NCBI GenBank assembly: GCA_900318685.1
Contig: ONLL01000014.1
Location: 1-64,000, forward strand
DNA length: 64,000 nt
Origin: an uncultured Prevotellaceae bacterium
GTDB lineage: Bacteria > Bacteroidota > Bacteroidia > Bacteroidales > Bacteroidaceae
Reading direction: 5' to 3'
Within the stretch, counting starts at the first letter, position 1; every line of letters begins with the position of its first letter. This document shows positions 32,675 to 40,744 of this stretch, piece by piece. Position numbers and translations under genes: made by a program. Below the pieces are notes generated by a model. The model saw only the letters and a program-made list of their open reading frames with translations, ran no database searches and was not told where the DNA came from.

Positions 32675-33850
32675 ATGCGCTATAGCATCGTCGTTCCAGT
32701 CTTCAACCGTCCTGACGAAGTCCGCGAGCTGTTGGAGAGCCTCACCTGTCAGTCGCTCAGCGATTTCGAGGTGATCATTGTGGAAGACGGTTCAAAGTCG
32801 ACTTGCAAGGATGTTTGCGACCAGTTCGCAGGCATCCTTGACTTACATTATTATTATAAGGAGAACAGCGGACCGGGACAGAGCCGCAACTACGGAGCCG
32901 AGCGTGCCTCAGGCGAATGGATCATCGTGCTCGACAGCGACGTAGTCCTGCCAAAGAACTATCTGGAGAACGTGGAAGCCGAATTATATCAGAGCGGTAG
33001 CACGCTCGAGCTCGGCTCGCTTGCTACCAAAGGGACGCAAGAACTCTCCACTCTCCACTCTCCACTCTCCACTCTAAACTCTTCACTCTCCACTCCCGCC
33101 GCCTGGGGCGGTCCCGATGCTGCTCATCCCGACTTTACTCCCGTGCAGAAGGCCATCAGTTATTCGATGACCTCGTTTTTCACCACTGGAGGCATTCGCG
33201 GAGGCAAGAAGAAGCTCGACAAGTTCTTTCCGCGCTCGTTCAACATGGGCGTGCTAAGCGAGGTCTACAAAAAGCTGGGTGGATTCTCCAAGATGCGCTT
33301 CGGCGAGGACATCGACTTCAGCTACCGCATCGTAGAGGCAGGCTATCAGACACGACTGCTGTCATCGGCCTGGGTGTGGCACAAGCGGCGCACGGACTTC
33401 CGCAAGTTCTTCCGTCAGGTGTTCAACAGCGGCATCGCTCGCATCAACCTCACCAAGCGCCATCCGGGTACGCTGAAGCTCGTCCATCTGCTGCCCACCG
33501 TCTTCACCCTGGGCGTTATCTTTCTCCTGCTGCTCTTTATGATGGGGGTAGGCCTCTATATCGAAGGCGAATGGCTCGACGCGCACGGACTGCGGCCCAC
33601 CGACAACATGCATCAAGGCGTAGGCTTCGTCTTGTGTGTGCTATCATTACTGCCCCTGCTCATCTACAGCCTCATCATCTTCGTCGACTCCAGCATACGC
33701 AACCGCAGCCTCTGGGTGGGACTGCTCAGCATTCCTGCCGCCTTCACACAGCTCATGGGCTACGGCTTGGGCTTCATCAAGGCCTGGTGGAAGCGCTGTG
33801 TGCTAGGACAGGACGAGTTCCAGGCTTTCGAAAAGAACTTCTACAAATGA
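32675..33850 (+). CDS. Family 2 glycosyltransferase with C-terminal membrane segments
   Basis: The 391-aa protein has a GT-A domain (RYSIVVPVFNRPDEVRELLESL, VIIVEDGS, IIVLDSDVVLP), an acceptor part with FGEDIDFSYRI and WHKRR, then three to four membrane segments. It probably adds a sugar to a lipid-linked or surface glycan. Anomaly: residues about 107-141 (SGSTLELGSLATKGTQELS..., then Ser/Thr/Leu repeats) are encoded by a dispersed repeat (54-bp unit plus seven heptamers) whose core is identical to intergenic 400-453. Homologues I recall run straight from about LE to GGPD. The frame is intact. It overlaps radC by four bases. Confidence 0.9.
   Translation: MRYSIVVPVFNRPDEVRELLESLTCQSLSDFEVIIVEDGSKSTCKDVCDQFAGILDLHYYYKENSGPGQSRNYGAERASGEWIIVLDSDVVLPKNYLENVEAELYQSGSTLELGSLATKGTQELSTLHSPLSTLNSSLSTPAAWGGPDAAHPDFTPVQKAISYSMTSFFTTGGIRGGKKKLDKFFPRSFNMGVLSEVYKKLGGFSKMRFGEDIDFSYRIVEAGYQTRLLSSAWVWHKRRTDFRKFFRQVFNSGIARINLTKRHPGTLKLVHLLPTVFTLGVIFLLLLFMMGVGLYIEGEWLDAHGLRPTDNMHQGVGFVLCVLSLLPLLIYSLIIFVDSSIRNRSLWVGLLSIPAAFTQLMGYGLGFIKAWWKRCVLGQDEFQAFEKNFYK
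32994..33095. repeat. Composite repeat inserted in frame in the GT2 gene
   Basis: Bases 32994-33047 are an exact reverse-complement copy of 400-453. Bases 33047-33095 are seven heptamers (mostly TCCACTC, with TAAACTC and TTCACTC). The order of unit and array matches the copy at 375-453. Confidence 0.95.
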
Positions 33851-34536
33851 GCTCCCGACTGACCATCGCCAATTGGGCCGAGGACGACCAGCCACGTGAG
33901 AAGCTGCGCGACAAGGGTGCGCAGGCACTCAGCAATGCCGAGCTGCTGGCCATTCTCATCGGGTCGGGATCGCCAGGTGTGAGCGCCGTCGAACTGATGC
34001 AGCAGGTGCTCAACGACTGCAAGAACAACCTCAACACGATGGGCAAGATGAGCATTCGCCAGCTGATGGACTACAGAGGCATAGGCGAGGCGAAGGCCAT
34101 CACCATCCTCGCTGCCTGTGAGCTGGGCAAGCGCCGACAGGAGCAGAGCCCTCTGGAGCGGCCCGACCTGGGCACCGCCACCCGCATCTACAACTACATG
34201 CGGCCCAAGATGCAGGACCTCGACACAGAGGAGTTCTGGGTGCTGCTGCTCAACCAGAACTACCGCCTCATCAAGGATATCAGAATCTCTCACGGAGGCA
34301 TCTCCGAGGTCTCTGTCGACGTGCGCATCATCATGCGCGAAGCCGTGCTGGCCAACGCCACCGTCCTCGCCGTATGCCACAATCACCCCAGCGGCAGCAT
34401 CAGTCCCAGCCGGCAGGACGACCAGATCACCCAGACCATCCACCGGGCCTGCGACACTATGCGCCTGCACTTCCTCGACCATCTTATCATCACCGACGGA
34501 CAATACTTTTCCTACCACGAAAGCGGAAAAGTCTAG
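33847..34536 (+). CDS. radC: RadC family JAB-domain protein
   Basis: The 229-aa protein has an N-terminal helix-hairpin-helix region (PREKLRDKGAQALSNAELLAILIGSG, YRGIGEAKA) and a JAMM metalloprotease-like domain with HNHPSGSISPSRQD. Despite its name, a DNA repair role is not established. It begins on the ATGA overlap with the GT2 stop, so translation is coupled. A much longer open frame from 33376 lies in another frame of the GT2 gene and is not used. Confidence 0.94.
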   Translation: MSSRLTIANWAEDDQPREKLRDKGAQALSNAELLAILIGSGSPGVSAVELMQQVLNDCKNNLNTMGKMSIRQLMDYRGIGEAKAITILAACELGKRRQEQSPLERPDLGTATRIYNYMRPKMQDLDTEEFWVLLLNQNYRLIKDIRISHGGISEVSVDVRIIMREAVLANATVLAVCHNHPSGSISPSRQDDQITQTIHRACDTMRLHFLDHLIITDGQYFSYHESGKV

Positions 34537-34598
34537 TAATGTAGCGGCATTTAACAAGTATTAACGGTTAAGTGCCCGCACGTATGACCTTTTTTTAA

Positions 34599-34606
34599 TA
34601 TCTTTG
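34599..34606 (+). promoter_or_regulatory. ompA-like gene promoter -7 box
   Basis: TATCTTTG preceded by a T-run; no good upstream TTTG. Confidence 0.65.
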
Positions 34607-34640
34607 CAGATAATTTTACAACATGTAAGTTTATCAGCAC

Positions 34641-35738
34641 ATGAGAACCATCATCAAGCAACTATCGCTCTGCGCACTGCTGCTCTGTAGCGCTGCCTCC
34701 GTCAGAGCACAGCAGACGGCCACGTCATCACGAGTGCTCGTAGCACCAGGTGTAGAATTCTTCGTGCCCAACTGGCAGATTGACATCCAGACCGGTGGAG
34801 CCTACGACCTCGGCGAGGGAAAGTTCGTCGACCTGCTCTCGCCGGCACTCCAGCTCTCCACCACCTATCAGTTCCATCCCGTGATGGGACTGCGTCTCGG
34901 AGTAAGTGGAGCATGGGCACGCAACAGGTATGAGAAGCCCGTCTACGAATACAAGTGGAACTTCGTCCAGCCGGCACTCGACTTCAAGGTCGACCTGCTC
35001 TCGATCTTCGCAGGATGGAATCCTCACAGGGTGGCCAATCTCTACATGATACTCGGAGCAGGAGCAACCTACGCCTTTAACAACGACGAGGCCGTAGAGG
35101 CCAGCCACCATCCTGACGTGCACCTGCGCAAACTATGGGAGAAAGACCGCTGGAGCGCAGTAGGACGAGGAGGACTGGGCACCGACATACGGCTCAGCGA
35201 CCGACTTGCGCTCAGCGCTGAAGTCAACGCTAACATCCTCTCCGACCACTTCAACTCGAAAGAAGGAAAGGGCGACAACTCCGACTGGCATTTCAACGGA
35301 CTCGTAGGACTCAAGATCAACCTAGGGCCTACGCACGGCCAGACCGATCCCGTCTACCGCGTTGTAGAGCAGCGACCCGTCGAGCAGCCGCAGATAGTGC
35401 CCGTCGAGGAGCCCACGGGACTCACCGTCAACATCTTCTTCGACCTCAACCGCTATGAGCTACGCCGCAGCGAATACGAGAAGCTCGTACTCCTGGCCAT
35501 CTATCTGCATGAGCATCCACATGCCAGCGTCGACCTCACAGGATATGCTGACAAGGAGACTGGCAACGCCACCATCAACGAGCATCTCTCCGTACAGCGT
35601 GCACAAGCGGTGGCCAACTTCCTCATTGGCCGAGGCATCGAGAGCTCACGCATACACAAGGACGCCAAGGGCGACCGTGAGCAGCCGTTCAACGTGCCTG
35701 AGCAGAACCGTGTCACCATCAGCGTCGTATCAGAATAA
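34641..35738 (+). CDS. OmpA family outer membrane protein
   Basis: The 365-aa protein has a signal peptide (ending SAASVRAQQ), an N-terminal beta-barrel-like domain of about 215 residues (LGVSGAWARNRYEKPVYEYKW, LNGLVGLKINLG-type strands) and a C-terminal OmpA-like peptidoglycan-binding domain (VNIFFDLNRYELRRSEYEKL, VDLTGYADKETGNATINEHLSVQRAQAVANFL). It links the outer membrane to the wall. The following DUF59 gene starts 11 bases downstream. Confidence 0.92.
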   Translation: MRTIIKQLSLCALLLCSAASVRAQQTATSSRVLVAPGVEFFVPNWQIDIQTGGAYDLGEGKFVDLLSPALQLSTTYQFHPVMGLRLGVSGAWARNRYEKPVYEYKWNFVQPALDFKVDLLSIFAGWNPHRVANLYMILGAGATYAFNNDEAVEASHHPDVHLRKLWEKDRWSAVGRGGLGTDIRLSDRLALSAEVNANILSDHFNSKEGKGDNSDWHFNGLVGLKINLGPTHGQTDPVYRVVEQRPVEQPQIVPVEEPTGLTVNIFFDLNRYELRRSEYEKLVLLAIYLHEHPHASVDLTGYADKETGNATINEHLSVQRAQAVANFLIGRGIESSRIHKDAKGDREQPFNVPEQNRVTISVVSE

Positions 35739-35749
35739 CCTCACCGCCT

Positions 35750-36070
35750 ATGACGACAGAAGAAAAAGTTAAGATAGAGGAACGCATCGTCGACGTGCTC
35801 AAGACCGTCTACGACCCTGAGATACCTGTCAATGTCTTCGACCTGGGCATGATCTACAAGATCGACCTGAAAGACGACTACACCGTCGACCTCGACATGA
35901 CTTTCACCGCCCCCAACTGTCCTGCCGCCGACTTCATCCTCGAGGACGTCCGCACCAAGGTCGAGAGTGTCGATCAGATCAAGGGCTGTACCGTCAACCT
36001 GGTCTTCGAGCCCGCCTGGGACCAGTCGATGATGACCGAGGAAGCGCGCGTTGAGCTAGGATTCGAGTAA
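35750..36070 (+). CDS. DUF59/MIP18-type iron-sulfur assembly protein
   Basis: The 106-aa protein has IVDVLKTVYDPEIPVNVFDLGMIYKIDL and TFTAPNCPAADFILEDVRTKV, the DUF59 (SufT/PaaD/Cia2-like) signature with its single conserved Cys. Such proteins help mature or transfer Fe-S clusters. No other suf genes are adjacent. It is probably co-transcribed with the OmpA gene and followed by lpxH. Confidence 0.9.
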   Translation: MTTEEKVKIEERIVDVLKTVYDPEIPVNVFDLGMIYKIDLKDDYTVDLDMTFTAPNCPAADFILEDVRTKVESVDQIKGCTVNLVFEPAWDQSMMTEEARVELGFE

Positions 36071-36098
36071 GTGTAGAGTTTAAAGTGTAGAGTGTAGA
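36071..36098 (+). repeat. Heptamer array before lpxH
   Basis: GTGTAGA, GTTTAAA, GTGTAGA, GTGTAGA between the DUF59 stop and the lpxH ATG at 36102; it occupies the ribosome-binding region. Confidence 0.92.
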
Positions 36099-36101
36099 AA
36101 A

Positions 36102-36866
36102 ATGAAACCGATTTATTTTCTTTCCGACGCACATCTCGGCTCGTGGGCAGTCGAACACAGGAGGATGCAGGAGCGACGACTCGTGCGGTTCCTCGACTCC
36201 ATCAAGCACAAAGCCGCAGCAGTATACCTGCTGGGCGACATGTTCGACTTCTGGTACGAATATAAATATGTCGTGCCGCGAGGCTATACACGCTTCCTGG
36301 GCAAGCTCTCGGAGCTCAGCGACCTCGGCGTGGAAGTTCACTACTTCACTGGCAACCACGACATCTGGGCCTACAACTACCTCGAGCGTGAATGCGGGGT
36401 CATACTCCACAAAAAGCCCCTCACCACCGAGCTCTACGGAAAGATATTCTTCCTGGCACATGGCGACGGACTGGGCGACCCCAGCCCCAAGTTCAAGTTC
36501 GTGCGCACACTCTTCCACTCGCGCATCTGCCAGCGCCTTTTCTCGGCCGTACATCCCAGATGGGGAGTATGGTTCGGGCAGACTTGGGCCAAACACTCGC
36601 GATTGAAGCGGCCCGAAGGCGAGGAGCCACCTTACATGGGCGAAGACCGCGAGTTTCTCGTCCTCTACACCAAGCGCTACATACAGTATCACTCCAACGT
36701 CGACTACTTCATCTACGGCCACCGTCACATCGATATCGACCTCCAGCTCACCCACAAGGCCCGTGTCCTCATCCTTGGCGACTGGATCACCCAGTTCAGC
36801 TATGCCGTATGGGACGGCGACCACCTCTTCATGTCGCAGTATATAGAGGGCGAGAGCAAGGTATAG
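36102..36866 (+). CDS. lpxH: UDP-2,3-diacylglucosamine diphosphatase
   Basis: The 254-aa metallophosphoesterase has the ordered metal motifs FLSDAHLGSW, LGDMFDFWYEY, FTGNHDIW, LAHGDGLGD and YGHRHIDID. It matches LpxH of Bacteroidota, which cleaves UDP-2,3-diacylglucosamine to lipid X in lipid A synthesis at the inner membrane. The ATG is only three bases after a heptamer array, so ribosome binding probably depends on that A-rich tract. Confidence 0.92.
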   Translation: MKPIYFLSDAHLGSWAVEHRRMQERRLVRFLDSIKHKAAAVYLLGDMFDFWYEYKYVVPRGYTRFLGKLSELSDLGVEVHYFTGNHDIWAYNYLERECGVILHKKPLTTELYGKIFFLAHGDGLGDPSPKFKFVRTLFHSRICQRLFSAVHPRWGVWFGQTWAKHSRLKRPEGEEPPYMGEDREFLVLYTKRYIQYHSNVDYFIYGHRHIDIDLQLTHKARVLILGDWITQFSYAVWDGDHLFMSQYIEGESKV

Positions 36867-36898
36867 GCCTGGCCGCACGAAAGTACGTCACTTTGCTC

Positions 36899-36941
36899 TT
36901 ATTCCCCTGGTGGGAACATCCAATTCCCATGAGGGGAATAA
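36899..36941. terminator. Long hairpin after lpxH
   Basis: TTATTCCCCT..TGGGAA pairs with TTCCCA..AGGGGAATAA. The flanking Ts and As make it a plausible terminator for lpxH. Confidence 0.65.
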
Positions 36942-36949
36942 TGCGCCCG

Positions 36950-37029
36950 TTGCGGACGGACCACTCACTCGTTGCGGACGGATGGCGCGACCATCGCGGA
37001 CGGACGAGATGCCCGTCGCGGACGAGCGA
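36950..37029 (+). repeat. 22-bp-period array, GCGGACGGA type
   Basis: T(T/C)GCGGACGGA starts at 36950, 36972, 36994 and 37016, exactly 22 bases apart; the other 11 bases of each unit vary. It ends TCGCGGACGAGCGA. The same family occurs inverted at 55077-55186. Confidence 0.92.
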
Positions 37030-37055
37030 ATTGAAGGTGCCGACTACAGGCTCTA

Positions 37056-37121
37056 CACCTTACGGGTAAAGCCCCTTCACCTTACGGGTAAAGCGCCTTC
37101 ACCTTACGGGTGTAGTATTCA
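37056..37121 (+). repeat. 22-bp-period array, CTTACGGG type
   Basis: CACCTTACGGGT begins at 37056, 37078 and 37100, exactly 22 bases apart. Confidence 0.9.
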
Positions 37122-37180
37122 TACCCCGAACCATCATCTCAACCCTGAAATCTGAAGAATTTTTTCATTTTTGGCCGATA

Positions 37181-37433
37181 CCTCACTAAATCGCTCAAAT
37201 GCCTTTAAACAAAGGGGATTTGACAAGTGAGGTATGTCGATTTAACCTCACTTATACCTCACTCATACCTCACTTCCAACCTCACTTCCGCACAGTCAGT
37301 TCAAACTATTGAGCGAGTGAGGTTACGAGTGAGGTATAAGTGAGGTTCAGGTGAGGTATAAGTGAGGTATCTCAGGCATACCTCACCTCCCGTTTCCCCT
37401 TTATACAAAGGCATTTCAGAAGATTTAGTGAGG
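37181..37433. repeat. Palindromic GTGAGGT cluster with inverted ends
   Basis: The ends CCTCACTAAATC...AAATGCCTTT and AAAGGCATTT...GATTTAGTGAGG are inverted repeats of about 40 bases. Inside, CCTCAC motifs on the left (37246, 37257, 37268, 37280) and GTGAGG motifs on the right (37317, 37329, 37340, 37351, 37362) recur every 11-12 bases. Confidence 0.85.
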
Positions 37434-37506
37434 TTAACCCCCAAAATCACATTTTGCACTACTTTTTCACTGTCCGAGATATATTTCGAAATAAATCTCG
37501 ATATTA

Positions 37507-37538
37507 TTTGGTCATTTCAAATAATTATCGTAACTTTG
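37507..37538 (+). promoter_or_regulatory. Promoter of the structured leader
   Basis: TTTG at 37507-37510, 20-base spacer, TAACTTTG at 37531-37538. The ATG is 255 bases further on. Confidence 0.88.
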
Positions 37539-37544
37539 CCGCCA

Positions 37545-37748
37545 GAGTGGAAAGGATCCACTCGGCAGAAGAAGCGTTATGCTCCAAACTTGCGAAGTGG
37601 AAACCTGAGAAATTTTCATTGCAAGGCTGATTAAGGCAGGAGAGCAGAACGGTTTCACGCTATATGCGTGGGGCTGTGCTCCATTTTCTTTAATCGGGTT
37701 TTCTCAGGACCTCCACTTCGGAACTGGCAAGGCAGCTCCCGCTTCTGC
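37545..37748 (+). ncRNA. Candidate structured 5' leader RNA
   Basis: Nested pairings build one long rod: GCAGAAG 37565/CTTCTGC 37742, CTTGC 37589/GCAAG 37727, GAAGTGGA 37594/TCCACTTC 37712, CCTGAGAAA 37604/TTTCTCAGG 37700, GATTAA 37629/TTAATC 37690, GGAG 37639/CTCC 37679 and CACGC 37656/GCGTG 37666. A separate 5' hairpin is GAGTGG 37545/CCACTC 37558. It starts just after a good promoter and leads into the 515-aa gene with no terminator, so I read it as a 5' UTR element. I cannot match it to a named RNA class. Confidence 0.68.
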
Positions 37749-37792
37749 TGTGCATCGAAGCGAATCAAGTGAAACCTATTAACTAGTTAGAA

Positions 37793-39340
37793 ATGAAAAA
37801 GATTTTTGTGACAATGATGTTGCTCATAGCAGCAACAGCCATGAACGCCCAGACCATTGTGATGGGCGACATGAACGACGACAAAGAGCTCACCATCACT
37901 GATGCTGTGAGCGTAGTAGACGTAATTTTGGGCAAGGCACCCAAGCAGACCATCAGTCTGGGAGGCGATCCTTACGGTGTGGACAACACTTTGGTCGTAG
38001 GTACGTGGTATGCGCCAGACGGTTCCTCCTTCGTGTTCAACGAGGACGGTACTACGACTTATCCTGGCGGAGCAACCTACGAGTTTATGCCTATGCCGGG
38101 GCGTCTGCTGATTTACATAGCCCAGAATCGCCCTTTGAAGGTGCTGCCCATCATCAAGGCGACAAGTGAATACCTGCTTGTCGTTGACTATGCCACAGGC
38201 GGGTTCACCTATTACACCAAATCCTCTTCACTTGCTTCTGGCATCACGCTCGACCAGACTTCGCTCACCATGAACTCTGGTACTACTGCCCAGTTGAGTG
38301 CCAGCATCACTCCTGAGACAGCCTTCGCCAGTATTATTTGGACAAGCAGTGATGAAAGCGTGGCTACCGTCGACGCCAACGGCCTTGTGAATGCCGTAGC
38401 AGGCGGCTCTTGCACCATCACTGCCACGACCACTGGTAGTCAGAAGACAGCTACCTGCAGCGTCAACGTCAAACAAATGGTGACCAGCATCACGCTCTCA
38501 AATACGATTGCAGTTTTAGAGCTAGATGGGTTTATTCGTCTCACTGCAAACGTGTTACCTGAGAATGCAGCCAATAAAAATGTGGTTTGGAGTAGCAGCA
38601 ATGAGGACGTGGCATTTGTAAGGAATGGCCGTGTAGATGCCTACGGCACTGGAACAGCAGTTATTACCTGCGAAGCAGCTGATGATAGCGGAGTAAAAGC
38701 TACTTGTGTCGTTTATGTTGTAGATCCAGACTCCTATGTTGACCTTGATTTACCTAGTGGTACGCTATGGGCTACATGTAACATAGGTGCCAGTAATCCT
38801 GAGGAGTATGGCGACTATTTCTCATGGGGTGAGTGTTACGGAAAAACAAATTATTCTGGAATTTATTACAAGTGGATGAAGAGGGATGGCGATAGTTGGA
38901 ATTTAACAAAATACTGCGATGATAGCCGATTCGGTTATAAGGGCTTTACAGATGATAAATCCGAACTAGATCTTGAGGACGATGCCGCCTATGTGAACTG
39001 GGGACCCGCCTGGCGCATGCCTAGCCCGGAGCAGTTCATTGAACTTGTCAATAGCAATTATACCACTATTGAAGTGACAACGCTGAATGATGTAAGTGGC
39101 AGCAAGATAACCAGTAACTCAAACGGCAAATCAATTTTCCTGCCTCATGCAGGATACTACTGGAACTCCTCATTTATAAATGCAGGCTCATCTGGCAGCT
39201 ACTGGTCGCGCATGAATATTTCTGGAGATCCGACTTACGCGATTTCTCTAAGAATATCTAATGATGGGGTCATTCCGAATTACGGCTTCACGCGAGATTT
39301 CGGATTTAGCGTTCGCCCTGTTCGAAATATAAACGAATAA
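37793..39340 (+). CDS. Secreted protein: dockerin-like repeat, two Ig-like domains, FISUMP-type C-terminus
   Basis: This 515-aa protein has the signal peptide MKKIFVTMMLLIAATAMNAQ. Next is a dockerin-like calcium motif (GDMNDDKELTITDAVSVVDVILG), a beta region, and two bacterial Ig-like (Big_2) domains (about residues 150-225 and 230-310, each with the SVT/W-S-S-x-x-x-VA pattern). The C-terminal domain (YVDLDLPSGTLWATCNIGASNPEEYGDYFSWGE ... GFSVRPVR) is of the Fibrobacter-succinogenes-major-paralogue type. It is probably surface-exposed, with unknown ligand. Its mRNA carries the long structured leader. No cohesin or cellulosome genes are seen. Confidence 0.82.
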   Translation: MKKIFVTMMLLIAATAMNAQTIVMGDMNDDKELTITDAVSVVDVILGKAPKQTISLGGDPYGVDNTLVVGTWYAPDGSSFVFNEDGTTTYPGGATYEFMPMPGRLLIYIAQNRPLKVLPIIKATSEYLLVVDYATGGFTYYTKSSSLASGITLDQTSLTMNSGTTAQLSASITPETAFASIIWTSSDESVATVDANGLVNAVAGGSCTITATTTGSQKTATCSVNVKQMVTSITLSNTIAVLELDGFIRLTANVLPENAANKNVVWSSSNEDVAFVRNGRVDAYGTGTAVITCEAADDSGVKATCVVYVVDPDSYVDLDLPSGTLWATCNIGASNPEEYGDYFSWGECYGKTNYSGIYYKWMKRDGDSWNLTKYCDDSRFGYKGFTDDKSELDLEDDAAYVNWGPAWRMPSPEQFIELVNSNYTTIEVTTLNDVSGSKITSNSNGKSIFLPHAGYYWNSSFINAGSSGSYWSRMNISGDPTYAISLRISNDGVIPNYGFTRDFGFSVRPVRNINE

Positions 39341-39374
39341 TTACTTTTTTGAGGAATTATAATACGAAAAACTA

Positions 39375-40028
39375 ATGAAACGAATAATAACAGATTATCA
39401 TCGTGGTCATCCCAATTTTATGGATGAAGAACTTGCCAATGCTTTACAACTGTATACAACATACAAAGCAGGAACAGGTGCTACTGAAGAGCAAGTGCTA
39501 GAATGCTGTTTGACAGGTAATCATTTTCGCTGTCTGCACGTGACAAAGGCTAAGAGACCTCTATTAATCGCAGATGCTGTAAAGGAATTAAAGAAAGCTC
39601 AGATCCTCAGTTTCTCTGGTGGTGACTTCGAGGCTTTGTACTCAGAAGTAAAGAAGGCTATAGGGGGAATAAACCAGATTGGACTGCTGGTACTTTATGA
39701 TACGACAAAGGCAATCGGTCATTTGCTTGGTATAGAACCTGTCAACTATGTCTATACCCAAAGCGGAGCCAAGATAGGTGCAAAGAAGTTGCTGGGCGTG
39801 AAACGTATGGGATGGAGATTGCCGACAACGGTGTTCGCAAAATACTTCCCAGACGAAAAAAGCATTTACATAGAAAATATGCTTTGCATTTATAAGGATT
39901 ATTTCAGTAAGGGAGGCGCCAATGCTAAAGCCGACACTCTCGGTGTGCTTTCCACAGTTACAGAAGGCTGTGGTTCGAATCCTAAGCCTTCGCGCCCAAG
40001 ACATCGAACATCTTGCAACTCCAAATAA
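39375..40028 (+). CDS. Hypothetical protein, 217 aa
   Basis: I do not recognise this protein. It is soluble with no signal peptide. Features are an N-terminal helical region (FMDEELANALQLYTTYKAGTGATEEQVLECCL), a middle part that could bind nucleic acid (GINQIGLLVLYDTTKAIGHLLGIEP) and a basic end (NPKPSRPRHRTSCNSK). The last part looks unlike the rest and may be a frameshifted tail. It starts 34 bases after the FISUMP-type gene and is AT-richer than the housekeeping genes, in keeping with an accessory tract. A strong hairpin follows at 40038-40067. Confidence 0.55.
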   Translation: MKRIITDYHRGHPNFMDEELANALQLYTTYKAGTGATEEQVLECCLTGNHFRCLHVTKAKRPLLIADAVKELKKAQILSFSGGDFEALYSEVKKAIGGINQIGLLVLYDTTKAIGHLLGIEPVNYVYTQSGAKIGAKKLLGVKRMGWRLPTTVFAKYFPDEKSIYIENMLCIYKDYFSKGGANAKADTLGVLSTVTEGCGSNPKPSRPRHRTSCNSK

Positions 40029-40032
40029 TGAA

Positions 40033-40083
40033 GTAAAGAGAAGCGCTCCTGTGTTGGGGCGCTTCTCATGTTATGACAGATAA
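40033..40083 (+). repeat. Hairpin-bearing direct repeat, copy 1
   Basis: GAGAAGCGCTCC pairs with GGGGCGCTTCTC; then CATGTTATGACAGATAACA. The block recurs in degraded form at 40745-40795. The stem may also terminate the upstream gene. Confidence 0.75.
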
Positions 40084-40222
40084 CACTATGACACTAATTT
40101 CGCTCCTATAAAAATGTTTCGAGTTTTTCTGGCAGGATGACTTGAAATAGAGGCAATAAAGTGCCAGTCAGGGTATCCGCATGTTTTCTCTTGCGCTATT
40201 CATAAAAAAAGAGGAGAAAAAC

Positions 40223-40253
40223 ATTGTTTATTCGCAAAAAATGATTAACTTTG
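40223..40253 (+). promoter_or_regulatory. MNT gene promoter
   Basis: ATTG at 40223-40226, 19-base spacer, TAACTTTG at 40246-40253. Confidence 0.75.
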
Positions 40254-40274
40254 CGGCAAGAAAAGAATAATAGT

Positions 40275-40586
40275 ATGGACAAACAGATTCTTGACAGCAT
40301 CAAAAAAGTGCTTGCCATAAGCCTGCCGCAAGGAGGAACGGCATTGCTCTACGGGTCGCAAGCCCGTGGTGATGCTCGTTTGGATTCTGACTGGGACATA
40401 CTGATTGTCCTTGATAAGGAGCGGCTGATGCCCGAAGACTACGACACGGTGACCTATCCCCTTACTAAGTTAGGATGGGACATCGGTGCAGAAATCAATC
40501 CCATCATGTACACGAAGAAAGAATGGGAGGCTAGCAAAATCACTCCATTTTATCATCATGTCCTAGAAGATGCTATCGCCTTATGA
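40275..40586 (+). CDS. MNT-type nucleotidyltransferase (antitoxin-like)
   Basis: The 103-aa protein has the minimal nucleotidyltransferase motif LLYGSQARGDARLDSDWDILIV (GS then DxD). In MNT-HEPN modules this protein neutralises the HEPN RNase toxin by nucleotidylation. An open frame begins at 40251, inside the promoter, so ATG 40275 (MDKQILDSIKK) is used. It overlaps the next frame by ATGA as in intact modules, but that partner is broken, so this gene is probably a leftover. Confidence 0.85.
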   Translation: MDKQILDSIKKVLAISLPQGGTALLYGSQARGDARLDSDWDILIVLDKERLMPEDYDTVTYPLTKLGWDIGAEINPIMYTKKEWEASKITPFYHHVLEDAIAL

Positions 40587-40726
40587 GTTTGAACGATGAT
40601 GAGAGAAAAACGATGGTCACTCTTCAGATGGAGAAGGCCAGCCGTTTCTTAGAACAAGCGGAAATGGTGCGTGGATTGCAACAATGGGATTTGGCCTGTC
40701 CACGAGTTGGTAAAGGTAATTGCTAG
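40583..40726 (+). pseudogene. Truncated HEPN-domain toxin remnant
   Basis: The 47-codon frame starts on the MNT stop codon with MSLNDDERKTMVTLQMEKASRFLEQAE, the typical start of HEPN partners of MNT proteins, and continues to GLQQWDLA. There it diverges into CPRVGKGNC and stops. In intact proteins about 80-100 residues follow, including the RxxxxH catalytic motif, which is missing here. A degraded direct repeat begins 19 bases later. I read this as a 3' deletion. Confidence 0.78.
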
Positions 40727-40744
40727 CCTCATTCATGTCAAAAG

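Larger units (their letters stand above)
36867..37506. other. Gene-free repeat tract downstream of lpxH
   Basis: Nothing protein-coding is convincing here. In order it holds a long hairpin (36899-36941), a 22-bp array (36950-37029), a second, different 22-bp array (37056-37121) and a palindromic cluster of GTGAGGT motifs (37181-37433). Confidence 0.85.

Noticed and set aside
33376-33846. Upstream extension of the radC frame
   Set aside because: It overlaps the GT2 gene in another frame; radC homology starts at the ATG coupled to the GT2 stop.
36950-37121. CRISPR-like array
   Set aside because: The whole 22-bp unit repeats, with no unique spacers of constant length between identical repeats, and no cas genes are present.
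37545-37748. 6S RNA or RNase P RNA
   Set aside because: The rod shape is superficially 6S-like, but there is no terminator, the transcript runs into a coding gene, and the conserved RNase P blocks are absent.
39960-40015. tRNA-like GGTTCGAATCC segment at the end of the 217-aa gene
   Set aside because: No acceptor, D or anticodon arms can be folded around it.
40275-40726. Functional MNT-HEPN toxin-antitoxin pair
   Set aside because: The HEPN frame ends after 47 codons and lacks its catalytic motif.
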